From: Dicyema japonicum
Taxonomy: Eukaryota; Dicyemida; Rhombozoa; Dicyemidae
Assembly: GCA_011109175.1 (NCBI GenBank)
Contig: RDEW01000015.1
Span: 328,310 to 392,309 of the forward strand
DNA: 64,000 nt
Direction: 5' to 3'
Of the stretch, positions 45,940 through 56,769 are shown piece after piece (within the stretch, counting starts at the first letter, position 1; each line of letters starts with the position of its first letter). Made by a program: the position numbers and the translations under genes. The notes under the pieces were generated by a model. That model saw only the letters and a program-made list of their open reading frames with translations. It was not told where the DNA came from and did not search any database.

Positions 45940-46560
45940 CTTTAAGTCATCAATAGCAGCCCCTCTCTTCACATAATTCTTCCATTTTGAGAACAAATTC
46001 TAAATTGGATTAAGGAAAGTGAGTATGGAGGAAGATGTAGTATCTTGAGGTTGTGGGATTGGATTACTTCGTTGAGTCCATTGTAATGATGAATCCTAGC
46101 ATTGTCCATGACGAAGTAGGGATCAATAATTTATACTTCGTCTATAAAGACAATTCGGTTATCCCCAACGTCAAATAAAATTTCTTGGAAATTTGTTCTA
46201 TATTCCAATCGTGTCTCAATGGTTCTTTCACAGTTTCTTCTCTAAGGAACAATGTTGAGAGTTTTCACTGTGTAGTGAAATTCATTTAAACAGCGGTTGA
46301 TGGTACTTGTAATTACGGATATCTCCATCTGCTTGCACAGTTTTATTTTTCAACGCTCTCAAGATCTTTTCTGATCAGCAGTCAAAATTGTTCTATGATC
46401 CCGCCACGCTTGCAACATTTGGTCTTTCCATCCTTCAGATATTAAGAAAGAATTGTACATACAGTTGTACGAGGAAGACCCATAACTCGGAATATCTCAG
46501 TATTGACAAGATTATTCTTAGTGTGGTTAATAGCGAGCTCTCTGACTTCATTTTATATTT
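45940..46560 (-). pseudogene. IS630/Tc1-mariner-type transposase pseudogene
   Basis: The minus strand, with frameshifts, reads an N-terminal helix-turn-helix region (RELAINHTKNNLVNTEIF, VMGLPRTTVCTI), then FIDEV (first catalytic Asp), and directly DPYFVMDNARIHHYNGLNE (second catalytic Asp) and LPPYS...FLNPI-NLFSKWKNYV. The ~80-100 residues normally between the first and second Asp are missing, so there is an internal deletion as well as stops. No terminal inverted repeats could be placed. Confidence 0.65.
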
Positions 46561-46569
46561 TGCGCCTTG

Positions 46570-46900
46570 ACCCCAGCCAACAAAAGGCCTGAAGGTACAA
46601 CTCTCTTCTCATGGGAAAATGATAGATACCTCCCCTGGGACACCACCTGTGTGGATGACTTCTTCTTATTAAACCTTGCAATGAAGCAACTCACCCAGGC
46701 TCAGCCTCGGAGATGACTGAAATCCTAAAGAAATACACCTCGATGAAGAGTTCATACAGTCACTCGATGGAAGTTTCAGTTCACTTAGTACTGAGCTAGA
46801 TTTCAATGGCCACGTGCTTTCGATCTCTGGTAAATCATGCTTTATCGCGAAGGTTTAAAACATGCAACGTGAGTTCGATTCGGTGACGTTAAAACTTTCT
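46570..46900 (+). mobile_element. family E RT fragment
   Basis: Reads PEGTTLFSWENDRYLPWDTT then CVDDF, a PDG-x3-x2W...WDxTCVD block that I place near the C-terminus of the YLDD-type RT family, followed by decayed codons (KKYTSMKSSYSHSMEVSV). It abuts the transposase pseudogene. Confidence 0.5.
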
Positions 46901-46992
46901 CGAGTTGGTAAAAATGTTGAAAGGAAAAAATGAGAAAGGTCACTTGCGTTACCAGATGGTAAGAATATAATTCTTGCCTATCCGAGAGCGTT

Positions 46993-47976
46993 GTGGCAGC
47001 TGACCCAAAAGAATGGGCGAGGCAGGTAGTCCTGCAGGTACGTAGCAGGCTATCCCGAATGCCCTATAATGGTTGGCCATACTTGGCTGAGCTCTGCAGT
47101 GGCAGATTCAGTACTGCTATATCTGTGAGTGAACTCAAGAAAATGACTGTAGACAAAGAGGGTCAGAGGAGGAGTATTGGTCTAAAGCGGTGAGTACCAG
47201 ATGACCACAACTGTCAAAGAGAGCACGAGCACCATATTTGTGATACGTTGCAGCTCAAGCATGTTTATGAGGTCTTAGGTTCGGAATCTCACTGCAGATG
47301 TCCCACGAGAGGACTGTAGATTTACCCGCAAGAACCTGTATCAATAATGTTGTGGATTATGCAGTGGAAGATAAGCAAGTAGGACCACTGGGTGACATCT
47401 CCTAGTGTTGTATGCACCACAGATCACCTATGAGGAATTGATGTACAAGCACTGATTATCCGGTAAATGGAGGGAGCAGATCTGTGCCAAAATTGTTTGG
47501 AGACAAAGCTGGAAGCACTGGAGGGGCACATAAGTAGTGTGACGAGAGGGGTTAAAGGAAAAGCACCGCCTATAGTAAAGGGGCTAATTAGTAAACTCCG
47601 TGTTTATAAATGGGACCTCAAAGAGTTGAGGAGAGCAAAGGTGGAGTTAGAGGGGGCAATAATGGTGTATAAGAGGAAACTCTATACACATGAAAGTCGG
47701 TATAAGAGAAGGAGAGAAATAATCTGTTTGAGTATAATCGCAGATTGTTTTTTAATGGCCATAGTTTATGTCCCCAGCAGGAAGCGGAAATGCTTTCCAC
47801 ATGGGGTAGTATATAGGAGGCTAACCCACGCAGAGAAAATTTATTGTTACTTTACGTCCGTTCTGATATGTCAAACTGGAATTGGCAATGTAGAATCATT
47901 ATGTGAGCCTCACATTGATAATTATCCTCAGAGTTTTCAAGTTACTGCTGGACGGGATTTGAACCCTGCTATTTGA
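46993..47976 (+). CDS. two unrecognised ORFs
   Basis: 46993-47193 (WARQVVLQVRSRLSRMP) and 47467-47976 (169 codons) share a strand. The second has a predicted coiled coil in residues ~10-75 (LETKLEALEGHIS, LRRAKVELEGAIMVYKRK) and a Cys-containing N-terminus (CQNC). Neither matches a family I know. They may be a decayed element of unknown type. A B-box-like GGTTCAAATCCC lies on the opposite strand near 47958. Confidence 0.3.
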
Positions 47977-49320
47977 GGTTTACTTAAGCATTGTTTCAGA
48001 ATAGCATTTTTATATCTGGAAAGTCTTGTCTTATCGACATGCTTTCGAGAGTCACCAATTTATTATGTTTGTGAAACTGGAGTTGATAATTCAAAAGGGA
48101 CATTTATATTAAGAACGTTCCAGAATTAATAAATCCCTTGTTCCTTCTGAAAGTAGACTTGGCCAAATTTCCCAAAGTTTTGTGCCGAGGTGCCTACCCT
48201 CATTCCTGTAGAGGAATCCGATAAGTGAGTTTCCATCTTCTCCGGATCCACGACTACGGGTCATAGTTTCCGCTTGACATGAGACAATGCTTCTTAAAAT
48301 CAGGAAATAATAAATTATTTAAAGACTATTGCCCATTTAAAGATTCTATTTTTAGTAACTATTGACTTTATGGTTATTTAATCCAACATACCAGCATGCT
48401 ATAAGAGGGGAACAACACCAATCGGAAATGTTACGTCATGGAGTCACTTGCGACAAAAGTGGGGGTATTTCAAAGTGCGGTGTCTCATTGTAATAAACCC
48501 CATTAATTAGTTTTCCGGTACTTCCTTATATTAAATAGTGTTAATTAGCATCGGATCCGTGGCTATTCAAATATGCCGTTATTTTCTGTCGTATAAATTG
48601 AGGGGAGTACTTTGCCGTTCTAAAATGAGCGAACAAATTGAAAGGAATGTTAACCCAGGGAAATAAAAGCCCAAATTAGAAAATTTGAAAAAAATATAAA
48701 ATCATTGAGTAAAATGGCGGAGAGAACACTTGAGGAAATAAACGACGTCTTCCTAGTTCTATATGTGATGTCTTCAATTGATAGTGACTATATCGGTGTA
48801 AATGAGACTAATACTTAGTTTCCCCCTTCTTCAACTTGAAAGAGATTTACGTATACAATATGTATTGATTTGTGAAATTTTTAGAAAGAGATTCAAGAGG
48901 AACTCAAAATTTATACTAACATATTAATTTCAATCGATCCTTGAATTTTTTAAATATTTTTGTAAATAATATTTATATTTTTATTCAATAATAATTCAGT
49001 CCTTCCGTAATGTTTCCGTTACTCAACTCAGCTTAGGCTAATTGGTGTTTTGCCTATTCCTCCTCTTCCCTTTCCTATTAAAGTGGCGTCCTGTGATTCA
49101 CCTGTTTCAGGTCGTACAAAAAAAGGATCATTTGTTCTCTCCACTGAAAAGGTTTCCACAACTGCAAGGAATGGATGTCTTTTACTTTTTATGCTGGTTC
49201 CGGAGACTTGTGTGACGTTGAAGGACTCTGTGCTAGTGGAAACTGGATACAGTTAACTATTTGTCTACTGTTAACTTATTTCTATGTGTATTCGTGGTTA
49301 ATAAATTAAATTAATTAATC
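47977..49320. other. 1.3 kb, mostly unassigned
   Basis: A LINE-B-like scrap (reverse strand IGFLYRNEGR) lies near 48185-48240. An unrecognised ORF lies at 49050-49256 (+) whose end is followed by a SINE-tail-like GTGGTTAATAAATTAAATT. Otherwise nothing. Confidence 0.3.
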
Positions 49321-49331
49321 TCAGCTTAGGC

Positions 49332-49552
49332 AGAATTCACACTTTAAGGAGTAAAGAATATAATCCAGACCTGTTGTTGTTATCTTTTCGAGTTCTTAAG
49401 TTCATATTTTTAGCTTGTATTTTGGTAAGTTATCGAAATATCTAAGATTTTGAGGAGTTATTGAATTGTTTTAGATAGTACTGTTGGCCTTTTTTAATAA
49501 TTTTCTTATTCGTTCGAGAAGTGCTTCAAGAGCCATAGACTATGACCGATGA
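49332..49552 (+). CDS. candidate small membrane protein, two exons
   Basis: Not recognised. Exon ~49332-49424 reads TLRSKEYNPDLLLLSFRVL then KFIFLACIL. A 50-nt GT-AG intron (49425-49474) joins in phase to IVLLAFFNNFLIRSRSASR then AIDYDR-stop. The join builds one uninterrupted hydrophobic segment of about 20 residues followed by a basic flank, as in a tail-anchored protein. The 5' end is open: an acceptor-like CAG lies just upstream, so earlier exons are likely. Confidence 0.4.
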
Positions 49553-50504
49553 CTATGTTGGAGGTTTTCTGCATAAATTGTTGATGTCTGCCAAAATTAA
49601 TTTTATGTTTATATTAGAAGCAATCAAAATTATATTATACACGTGCAAATTATGACAAATAGTCTTTGTCCAAACTTTCTAAGACTGATAGATTAAAGTG
49701 GTAACGCAGCTCTGGTGCACTATGACACGACTTAGTATCTTCATCCCCTCAGTATGGATGCAACGTCCCCCTTCTTGGACTTAGAAGTTATCGGATACGC
49801 GAACTCGAAAATAAGTATTCGGAATGGTCGAGTAATTTTTGTTTTTTAATTAAAAACACTATTCCTTAAATTGAAACGACGGAAGCAGACCGCACAAAGA
49901 ACTGTCGTATAATAATTCCTACCAGAGCGATCGTGTTTCGCGAGGACCTTAGCAAAATTATGTCTTGGGTACTTCCTCCTAAGAGGCAAATCGGGCTCTT
50001 GGCTTCCTCCACCGGACCAATTATCATTGATTCTATATATCTAAGATGCCCAGTTTATTTTCCTTCTGGAAACTTCGGACTTGACAAAGGTTATGGCAAG
50101 AGACCGGATGACATGACGACCATGCCATGGAATCAGGGAAGCTATCTTGTTTGAGACTCACTGTGTAAGGATCTTTTTCAAACGCGAATCTGTTCATGTC
50201 ATCGTTGTGCTCTTGTTCCACAGCGGTTACTGATGAAGATTAGAGGAAGAAATACAGTAGTATTAAAGATCGGTTAGCCGTCCAGCGATGGGGACGTCTG
50301 CCGTTCTTGGCCCCACCACGTCAAAGTTTATCAGGCCGATCGGTGACTGCCGAAGGGAGAGTCTAGAATTAAACGACGGCTCATAAAGAACATTGGGTTC
50401 TTGGTCATGAGGGGTAACTCCCATTTGTGCTCAAGCCTGAAAGTCATAATGGAACCCTTTGGCTTTCATTGACATTTTGTTTTTTAATTGAATTAAATTA
50501 AAAT
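49553..50504. other. intergenic, one unassigned ORF
   Basis: A 73-codon frame at 49933-50154 (+) contains PPKRQIGLLASSTGPIIID and is unrecognised. The 49690-49760 stretch repeats the motif seen near 160-230. Confidence 0.3.
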
Positions 50505-50725
50505 TAACTTCTTCCAGTGGTTAAATATACTAAAATCCTTGGAGTCACATTTGACACGCTTCTCTGCTTTAACAAGCAAGTTGAACAACCTTGCAATAAA
50601 GAAAAGTCAAAATCCAAGATCCTTCGAGTAGTAACTGATCACTTGAAGGGCCAACTTGTGGAGTGTCTAACGCTCCTGTACAAGCAGTTCATCGTACATA
50701 TCACTCCCTCCTACAAAAGCTGATT
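50505..50725 (+). mobile_element. LINE RT C-terminal fragment
   Basis: Reads TKILGVTFDTLLCFNKQVEQ then LVECLTLLYKQFIVHITPSY, the post-active-site region of LINE-A/C type RTs. Truncated at both ends. Confidence 0.6.
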
Positions 50726-50779
50726 TGAATAGTAATCTTCCATGATTTGATTGCAAAGAATCACTTCGTACATTCTCAG

Positions 50780-51770
50780 AACATGTACGAAAAGTCACCA
50801 GCGTGAGGAAATTACTTCTTGATTCCCGCAATTTCAATTGATTTCTATGAAATGTGTTAGTCTGTCAAGGTCCTTCTTTGATGTTCCCCATGTTCCCGAG
50901 TTATATAATAGGACTGGTTGTACAAACGCGGTATATAAGCGCATCCGAAGATTTAAGGAGATAAGTTTTCTGAGAGTCCAAATACTCCACATTTTTTTAA
51001 TGCACACAATGTCAACATCTTTCTGCGAGCAATGTCTTCAGCATCACCCAAAAGCCTCTTAGTAAACCTCCATTTCTCATCAATCCGTGTCGGTAACCGC
51101 TGAATCGAAGTTAACTCTGTTTTTTTCTGAATTGATCTTCAAAGACCACCTCTCCAGAACTGTTGTGGCTTTATCTATTACAGTTCTTAGTACCTCCACA
51201 TCCTCAGACACAAAATCGATGTCATCAACATATATTAATTCACAAAATGATTATTTAAGTGACCCATTTCTTTTATAACGTCCCTCAACGCAGCTTCCAA
51301 ATAGATTGCAAAGAGAACTGACGAAAGCGAGTCCCCTTGCGGAATACCAATTCCGGTCGTGAATTTTTCCGAATAGACATTCGCCACTTTCACCATGAGG
51401 ATCGTGTCAGCCAGCAAAATACGCACAATCCTCAAACAGTCCTCATCAATTATGTCTTTGAGAACTTAGTAGTTTATCTCGGCAGACACAGTCGAATGCT
51501 TTCGATAGGTCGACTCCCAGAATATACATTGTTTTTCTGTACTTCTGACATATTGCCATAAGCCACCGATGATTCCATACTATATCAGCGGTTGATCTTC
51601 TTGGTCTGAATCCGCTTTTGACTTGAACAACCGAATTTGATATTCAATGTTGTAATCGACAATGTTTTTTCGCAAAGTGGTCGAAAGCACGATCGGCCTG
51701 AGATTTTCAATTGGACCTGCAGGTTTGCCAGATTTTTGTAAAGGAAGTAGAACTCACATCGCGATGTCAT
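50780..51770 (-). mobile_element. LINE RT, minus strand
   Basis: The reverse strand reads, across several frames, IENLRPIVLSTTLRK, VDLSKAFDCVCRDKL, IGIPQGDSLSSVLFAIYLE, LIYVDDIDFVSEDVEVL and, at the end, AFVQPVLLYNSGTWGTSKKD. RT order is normal and almost complete from fingers to thumb. It interrupts or joins the RLE element at ~51775. Confidence 0.7.
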
Positions 51771-51774
51771 TCTA

Positions 51775-53140
51775 TTTCCTGTTTCTTTTGATTCCATAAA
51801 TTCGACAAAGATGAAGATGGATGCACTTTATCACTTCATTATATCTTCGGAGATAATCACTGTTTAGCATTTTGCCACACTGACTGGCTAAATGATCAAC
51901 AGTTTTCTTGCTTTTTTTACAATGGTTGCAAATGACCCGTGTGTGCAAAAAACAAATTCCTATCTTGCAAAAGACAGTACAATGCTTCGCTCCGTGGGCC
52001 GTTATTTCCTTTGGATAACCATTCTGAGGAAGTATATAGGTCGACATTTGTTTCATCAATACATTTGAACATAATTGAGTGTAGTGTTCTGCAATAAATT
52101 TTATTTAATAAATATTTTTTCTGAGTGTCCTTGAGGGACTTAATATCCATGCTTTCCCTGTCGGCAATTGCATATTTAGAGGCAAGAAATCCTGCGATTG
52201 TAGCCAAGTGCCATTTTTTTGTTTTTATTACTCGCAGAATCCCCGACCTTCGCAAACACACAGTCGACTGTTTTTCCAAACTTTTAAAAAACTGGAAAAG
52301 TATTAATTCGCTCTTTAATGAAATCGAGGAAAGTCCTCTTCCAAAAGTCTTCCTGTCCAAATACAGCCTCTCTTTATTTGCAGGTTTGAGGTGCAACTTG
52401 AGTGACGTAAGCAGTTGGCGTATTTGTTGGTCAATATCATCAAATTCGTATGGTTCAATATTAATTAATCCAATATAATAGTAGGGACATTGAGAGTTCA
52501 TTTATTGCGCGAAATAAGTTTACAGAATTTAACTTTGTTTTTGAAAGCATGGTTATTTTTCTTAACATTTTCAAGTATGGACTCCATGACTTTGTTTTTA
52601 AGAACATTACTTCCCTCGTCTTCAAAAACACCCAAATATCGATATCCACTGACTTCTTCTAGAGTCTCACAACATGATAACGATTTAACATTAGAGACTG
52701 TGATTTCCGAATTTATCTCCAAGCCGGCAACATGAAAGAAATCGCGAACAACTTTCATCATTCTAATAACAGTATCTTATTTTAGCCCAAATATCTTTAG
52801 GTCATCAATGAACAACAAATGATTGGTAGAATAAGCCAGACTATTAGGATCCTCTAATTAATTTGGAGTCTTGGGAACATAGAGTTAAGAATCCTGCTCA
52901 AGGGTTCCATTACCATAACAAATAGTTGAGGGGATAATGAATTTCCTTGCAGAATTCCACATCCCAGCTTTACAGAACCAATTCTTCTTCCATCTAAGTG
53001 GAGATTTACAGTCCACTTTTTGACTATGGTCTTTACAAAGTTAACAATCCAACGGGATATTCCTGAACAGTCCGATACATGAAATGAAAATTTATGGTCA
53101 ACAGAATCAAAGGCCTTCTTCACATAACCCAAGCAGAATA
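51775..53140 (-). mobile_element. RLE-type LINE, RT to zinc knuckle
   Basis: The reverse strand gives RT text (KKAFDSVDHKFSF, LQGNSLSPQLFVMVMEP, LEINSEITVSNVKSL, SGYRYLGVFEDEG), a 194-codon open stretch (NGPRSEALYCLLQDRNLFF, equivalent to NSPRSEALYTYMQDRNIFW at 20.1 kb) and the CCHC block CNHCKKSKKTVDHLASQC. The restriction-like endonuclease is cut off at ~51775. Same superfamily as the 19.4-kb element but clearly diverged. Confidence 0.75.
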
Positions 53141-53894
53141 AAAGGCGTTTCCATACTCCTTATGTAAGCATTGATTAATAAGGGCCATTTCTACGTGCAT
53201 TCGATACTTCATTTCTTTGAAACTAAAGATTTCAGATGTATAAAAAGTCCATCCATTGTCCATGCTCAGAAGAAGAACAAATGAAAATGATTTCACATCA
53301 TAAAGCTAAGCAGACATTTAGTGCGTTAGAAATATGTTACCACCTCAACCTTTCAACCAATTAATCACTCGAATAACAAGCAAAAATATATTGAAACTTT
53401 GATTCTAGAAGACTATTCTATTAAAGGGAAACAATTTAAGCCAAAAATTTTATTTTAACAGAAAATCGTGAGAATAACCAAGTGCCGAGAAAAGAAGCCA
53501 AAAACAAGAAACTAATTATTTGATTGAGGATCCTTAAAAATAAAATGATAAAATTTAACCTCAGGTTGGGTGATATTGTTTCTACAAAATTAAATAAAAA
53601 AACTACAGAAATTCCTCAGTTAAAACTTGATTGCAGATTTCTCCCCGTCGATGCCAATTTCCAAGAGGACAGCGGTACATTTCATTCAAATAGGCATCTT
53701 TATTATTATTCGTCTCTTGAGGTTTTTTGACCTAAAGCAGTAAAAATAACAAAAATGACCATTATAAAAGTTAATGTACGAATATTATCTGACATTTGAT
53801 TTTATACTTTATGCGGTAAAAAAAGATTAAAAAGATTAAGCATTACACATTCAAAAACTTTTAAGTATATTAAGTTTTATTAAATAATAAATTT
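53141..53894. other. intergenic, one unassigned ORF
   Basis: A 68-codon frame at 53524-53730 (+) reads LRLGDIVSTKLNKKTTEIPQ and LKLDCRFLPVDANFQEDSG; protein-like but unrecognised. The rest is A/T-rich. Confidence 0.3.
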
Positions 53895-54264
53895 ATTCCA
53901 AAGATCAAAGGTAAAACCAAATTAACTAACTCCCTGATCCTGACACGTTCTAGCGATTCCAGAACTTGTATCTAGGTAATGAAATTGTCTCCCGGTGGAA
54001 AGAATAGTTGGATCCTTTTGATGCCGGCCAGGCATTGGGCGTCTCCTTAATAAGGTGAATCCAGTGACGCCATCAGAGTGAAAGAAAACAAATTTTTATT
54101 CGACTAGCCACACAGCACCACATGGCACCACACTACTAATTATTCGAATCGAGTCTTTTCACAGGGAGACAATTTCGTTACCTGAAGACAAGTTCTAGAA
54201 TCGTTGAAACGCGTCAAAGATCAGGGAGTTAGTTAGTTTGGTTTTACCTTTGATCTTTGGAATA
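53895..54264. mobile_element. two SINE-1 copies as an inverted repeat
   Basis: A near-complete copy on the minus strand (tail at 53895, head near 54130) faces a plus-strand 3' half (54164-54264). The ~100-bp arms 53895-53993 and 54164-54264 are complementary, including GGTAATGAAATTGTCTCCC / GGGAGACAATTTCGTTACC and CAAAGATCAAAGGTAAAACC / GGTTTTACCTTTGATCTTTG. Confidence 0.75.
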
Positions 54265-54529
54265 ATTTTATTTTTTTATTTATTAAGGACACTAAGATTT
54301 AAAGTTATATAATTTTACAAGAGAATATTTAATTTTGTAAAAAGCATAATTTTTTTGCATGTTTTAAATATAAAGTCCTGAAAATTCTCTTAATGACCAT
54401 ACAGAATAACCTCTTGAGTTATCTATAAAATGCCCCAGAATACAAGAATCCTCAGGAAATTTCTAGAATCCACAGCTTTTGTTTAAAATTTTCTATTAAA
54501 CTTGCTAAGTTAGTTTTTTATATTCGTCA

Positions 54530-54990
54530 ATAGTTTTTGACGCATTTCGAGACAACTCCATCCCAGGTCATAATAACCAGTGGGATAATCTTGACAATCG
54601 TAGAGAAGCGAAAGCTCACTTGCGAGGAGGTTCTACATGTGACATTTTTCTACTTCCACCTGTTTTAGGCGATCCTGAGATGTAATTCCCACTTTTATTA
54701 GAATTATCTCAATCTTGATAATGTTTGAAAATATCTAATTTGTTGAACTGTCGTTTTAGTCAGAATCGACGTATCGACTTTATCTCAACATTCTGTGTTA
54801 ATAGAATCAACTGAACTGAACGCCCCTTCAACTTTCTAGCCTTTTTGATTCTATATACTCTGCATAGATGGAAATGTAAGCATTCTACAACTTCATTGTG
54901 TCTTCGGATGTGATCATTATTTAACATTCTACCACACTGAGTGGTCAAGTGGTCAACAGTCTTCCTGTTTTTCTTGCAATGAAAGAGAAA
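54530..54990 (-). mobile_element. RLE-type LINE C-terminal fragment
   Basis: The reverse strand reads KKNRKTVDHLTTQCGRMLNN, RRHNEVVECLHFHLCRVY and, after a frame change, LIKVGITSQDRLKQVEVEK: the zinc knuckle and the endonuclease core of the same superfamily as 19.4, 52 and 56.1 kb. Confidence 0.7.
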
Positions 54991-55209
54991 TCTTCAATCA
55001 GAATCCACATGGCATCATGCGACCATTTTCTAATCTTTTAACCATATTTTAGCCAAATAAATTAAGGACATAATTTTTTATATTTGGCAATTTCTTTTGA
55101 ATTTCCATAGGCTTTAGTTATAACATCAAAGATAGATAAAATAATCATTAATATAATAAATCGTTTAGTCAAAACCATATTTGATGGAATAAAAAAGCCA
55201 TTCCCTGCT

Positions 55210-55660
55210 CTCGGTATTCTCTATAAGCAATTCATCGAGCCATCAATCAGTTACGCCTGTGCAGCATGGGGAATTAATCTTTCGTGGACTAACCGTCTTA
55301 AAGTTGATAACACCCTATGTCGAGCGGCAACTACCATAATGCACATCGCAAAGCTGAACAACATTCCACCCAGTCCCTTTGACCACCTTATTGAGCAAAA
55401 CGGCAAGAGCTTCTTGACGTTAACCCTCCAGCAGGACCTGTCGTCGACAGTCTGTCCTGTATCAAGTTTCCAGAAGCACATCACCCCAGTTAGCTTTCTC
55501 ACGAACACTGTCCCCCGCCCATACCGTGAATGTGTTGGGTCAAAAGTCCAGCATCGGGAGAAGCTGAGAAAGCTCTCAGGATTGTCGGGATCACCTAATT
55601 AATTTCAACAAGATTAACTATTGGTGTTTTTGGGTTAAATAAAAAAACACCCAAAGTCAT
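55210..55660 (+). mobile_element. LINE RT C-terminus with GIT-stop tail
   Basis: Reads LGILYKQFIEPSISYACAAW then decayed codons, ending with GGGATCACCTAA at 55587-55598 and a tail TTGGTGTTTTTGGGTTAAATAAA. Related to LINE-A. Confidence 0.65.
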
Positions 55661-56094
55661 TAAACCAGATAATTATGATCAATAAAACACGTTTTATTTA
55701 ACAATAAAATTATGATCATCGATTAAAACAACTCAGTAATTTTGTTGGTCCTAAAATTTCATTTTACTTTGGATAAGATTTTCGACCTCTTCTATCATGG
55801 CGATCATCTCCCACATTTTCCCTAACCTTGAGTTAATGTTAAAATATTATAAATTTGTGCTCATTCTGACTGATAAATACCAACTCTGACGAACGGTGGA
55901 AAATAAAAAAAATACTCCCCTTTTGGAGGTCTTTTCTTATTGCTAAAATATGAAAAAATTAAGCTTTGCCAGGATCTACATCATTACAGAGTGATTGTCT
56001 TAAGGAAACTAAAGCCGAACTTGAAGACTATGCGAAATTTAATAAAGATTTTGATACTCTTTATTAAAAATTTATGTAGATTTTTTGAATCCAA
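55661..56094. other. intergenic
   Basis: Two short helical reading frames (minus 55763-55850, KMWEMIAMIEEVENLIQSK; plus 55989-56068, CLKETKAELEDYAKFNKDF) could be exons of unknown genes. No splice-supported model. Confidence 0.25.
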
Positions 56095-56645
56095 CTTTAT
56101 TTAACCAACAATAAAAAAGTTAATATATTTAATAATCAACAACCTTCCTCGCCTGCCTGTTCGCTAGCCTCCTCAGGCAGATTCGATTCTGGTTGCTGAA
56201 ACAACTCAGAGAGCGCCTTGTCCAATTGAACCCTCTGCCCATATGTCATCTCAGGGCTCTGCTTCCTATACTTTAGTGTCAGGCTCTCTAGGGTCCGCTT
56301 TAATACAGTGGACTGTAGATAAAGCTTCCTATCTAACCCCAACTGCTTCAGATAACCATTGTGATAATTTGTTGCAATTCCTTCCCACGGACCTTGCAGC
56401 CAAACATCTGCCTCATCTCGTTTGCAAAAAAGTCATACTTTTTTTCCTCCACCACCACAGTCTGCAAACGGTCTTGAGACGTGATGCCAACCTCTATGAT
56501 GAGGACTTGGCCAGACTCCTTATCGTGTACCACAATGTCCGGTTTATTGTGCTTGACTAGCACCGAGGTACGGATAACACTGTCTACCTTAATTTGTACC
56601 CTGGTGCTCTCTACTACAGATTGCACCTTATGAGTCCGCAACTTT
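56095..56645 (-). mobile_element. RLE-type LINE 3' end, recent copy
   Basis: Almost the same DNA as 19375-19935, with a few substitutions and two small deletions: KPDIVVHDKESGQVLIIEVG, then the C-terminus and the same A/T-rich 3' UTR with AATATATTAAC. 5'-truncated at the HKVQSVVE region. Confidence 0.8.
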
Positions 56646-56769
56646 CTGGTGTAAAATTTATGTAGATAAATAAAATCAAAATTTTAAAAATTTAAAGTAA
56701 AAAAATCGCCCTAATTATATCAAACTCTTCAAATCCCTGTCTCATATGTACATACCCCCTCATATGTAC

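Noticed and set aside
46810-46900. B-box-like GAGTTCGATTCGG as a tRNA gene
   Set aside because: No A-box at the right distance, no stems, and it lies in the decayed family E RT frame.
48625-48666. NVNPGK in a short ATG-started ORF as another 2A motif
   Set aside because: No endonuclease start follows, the Asp-x-Glu part is absent and the ORF stops two codons later.
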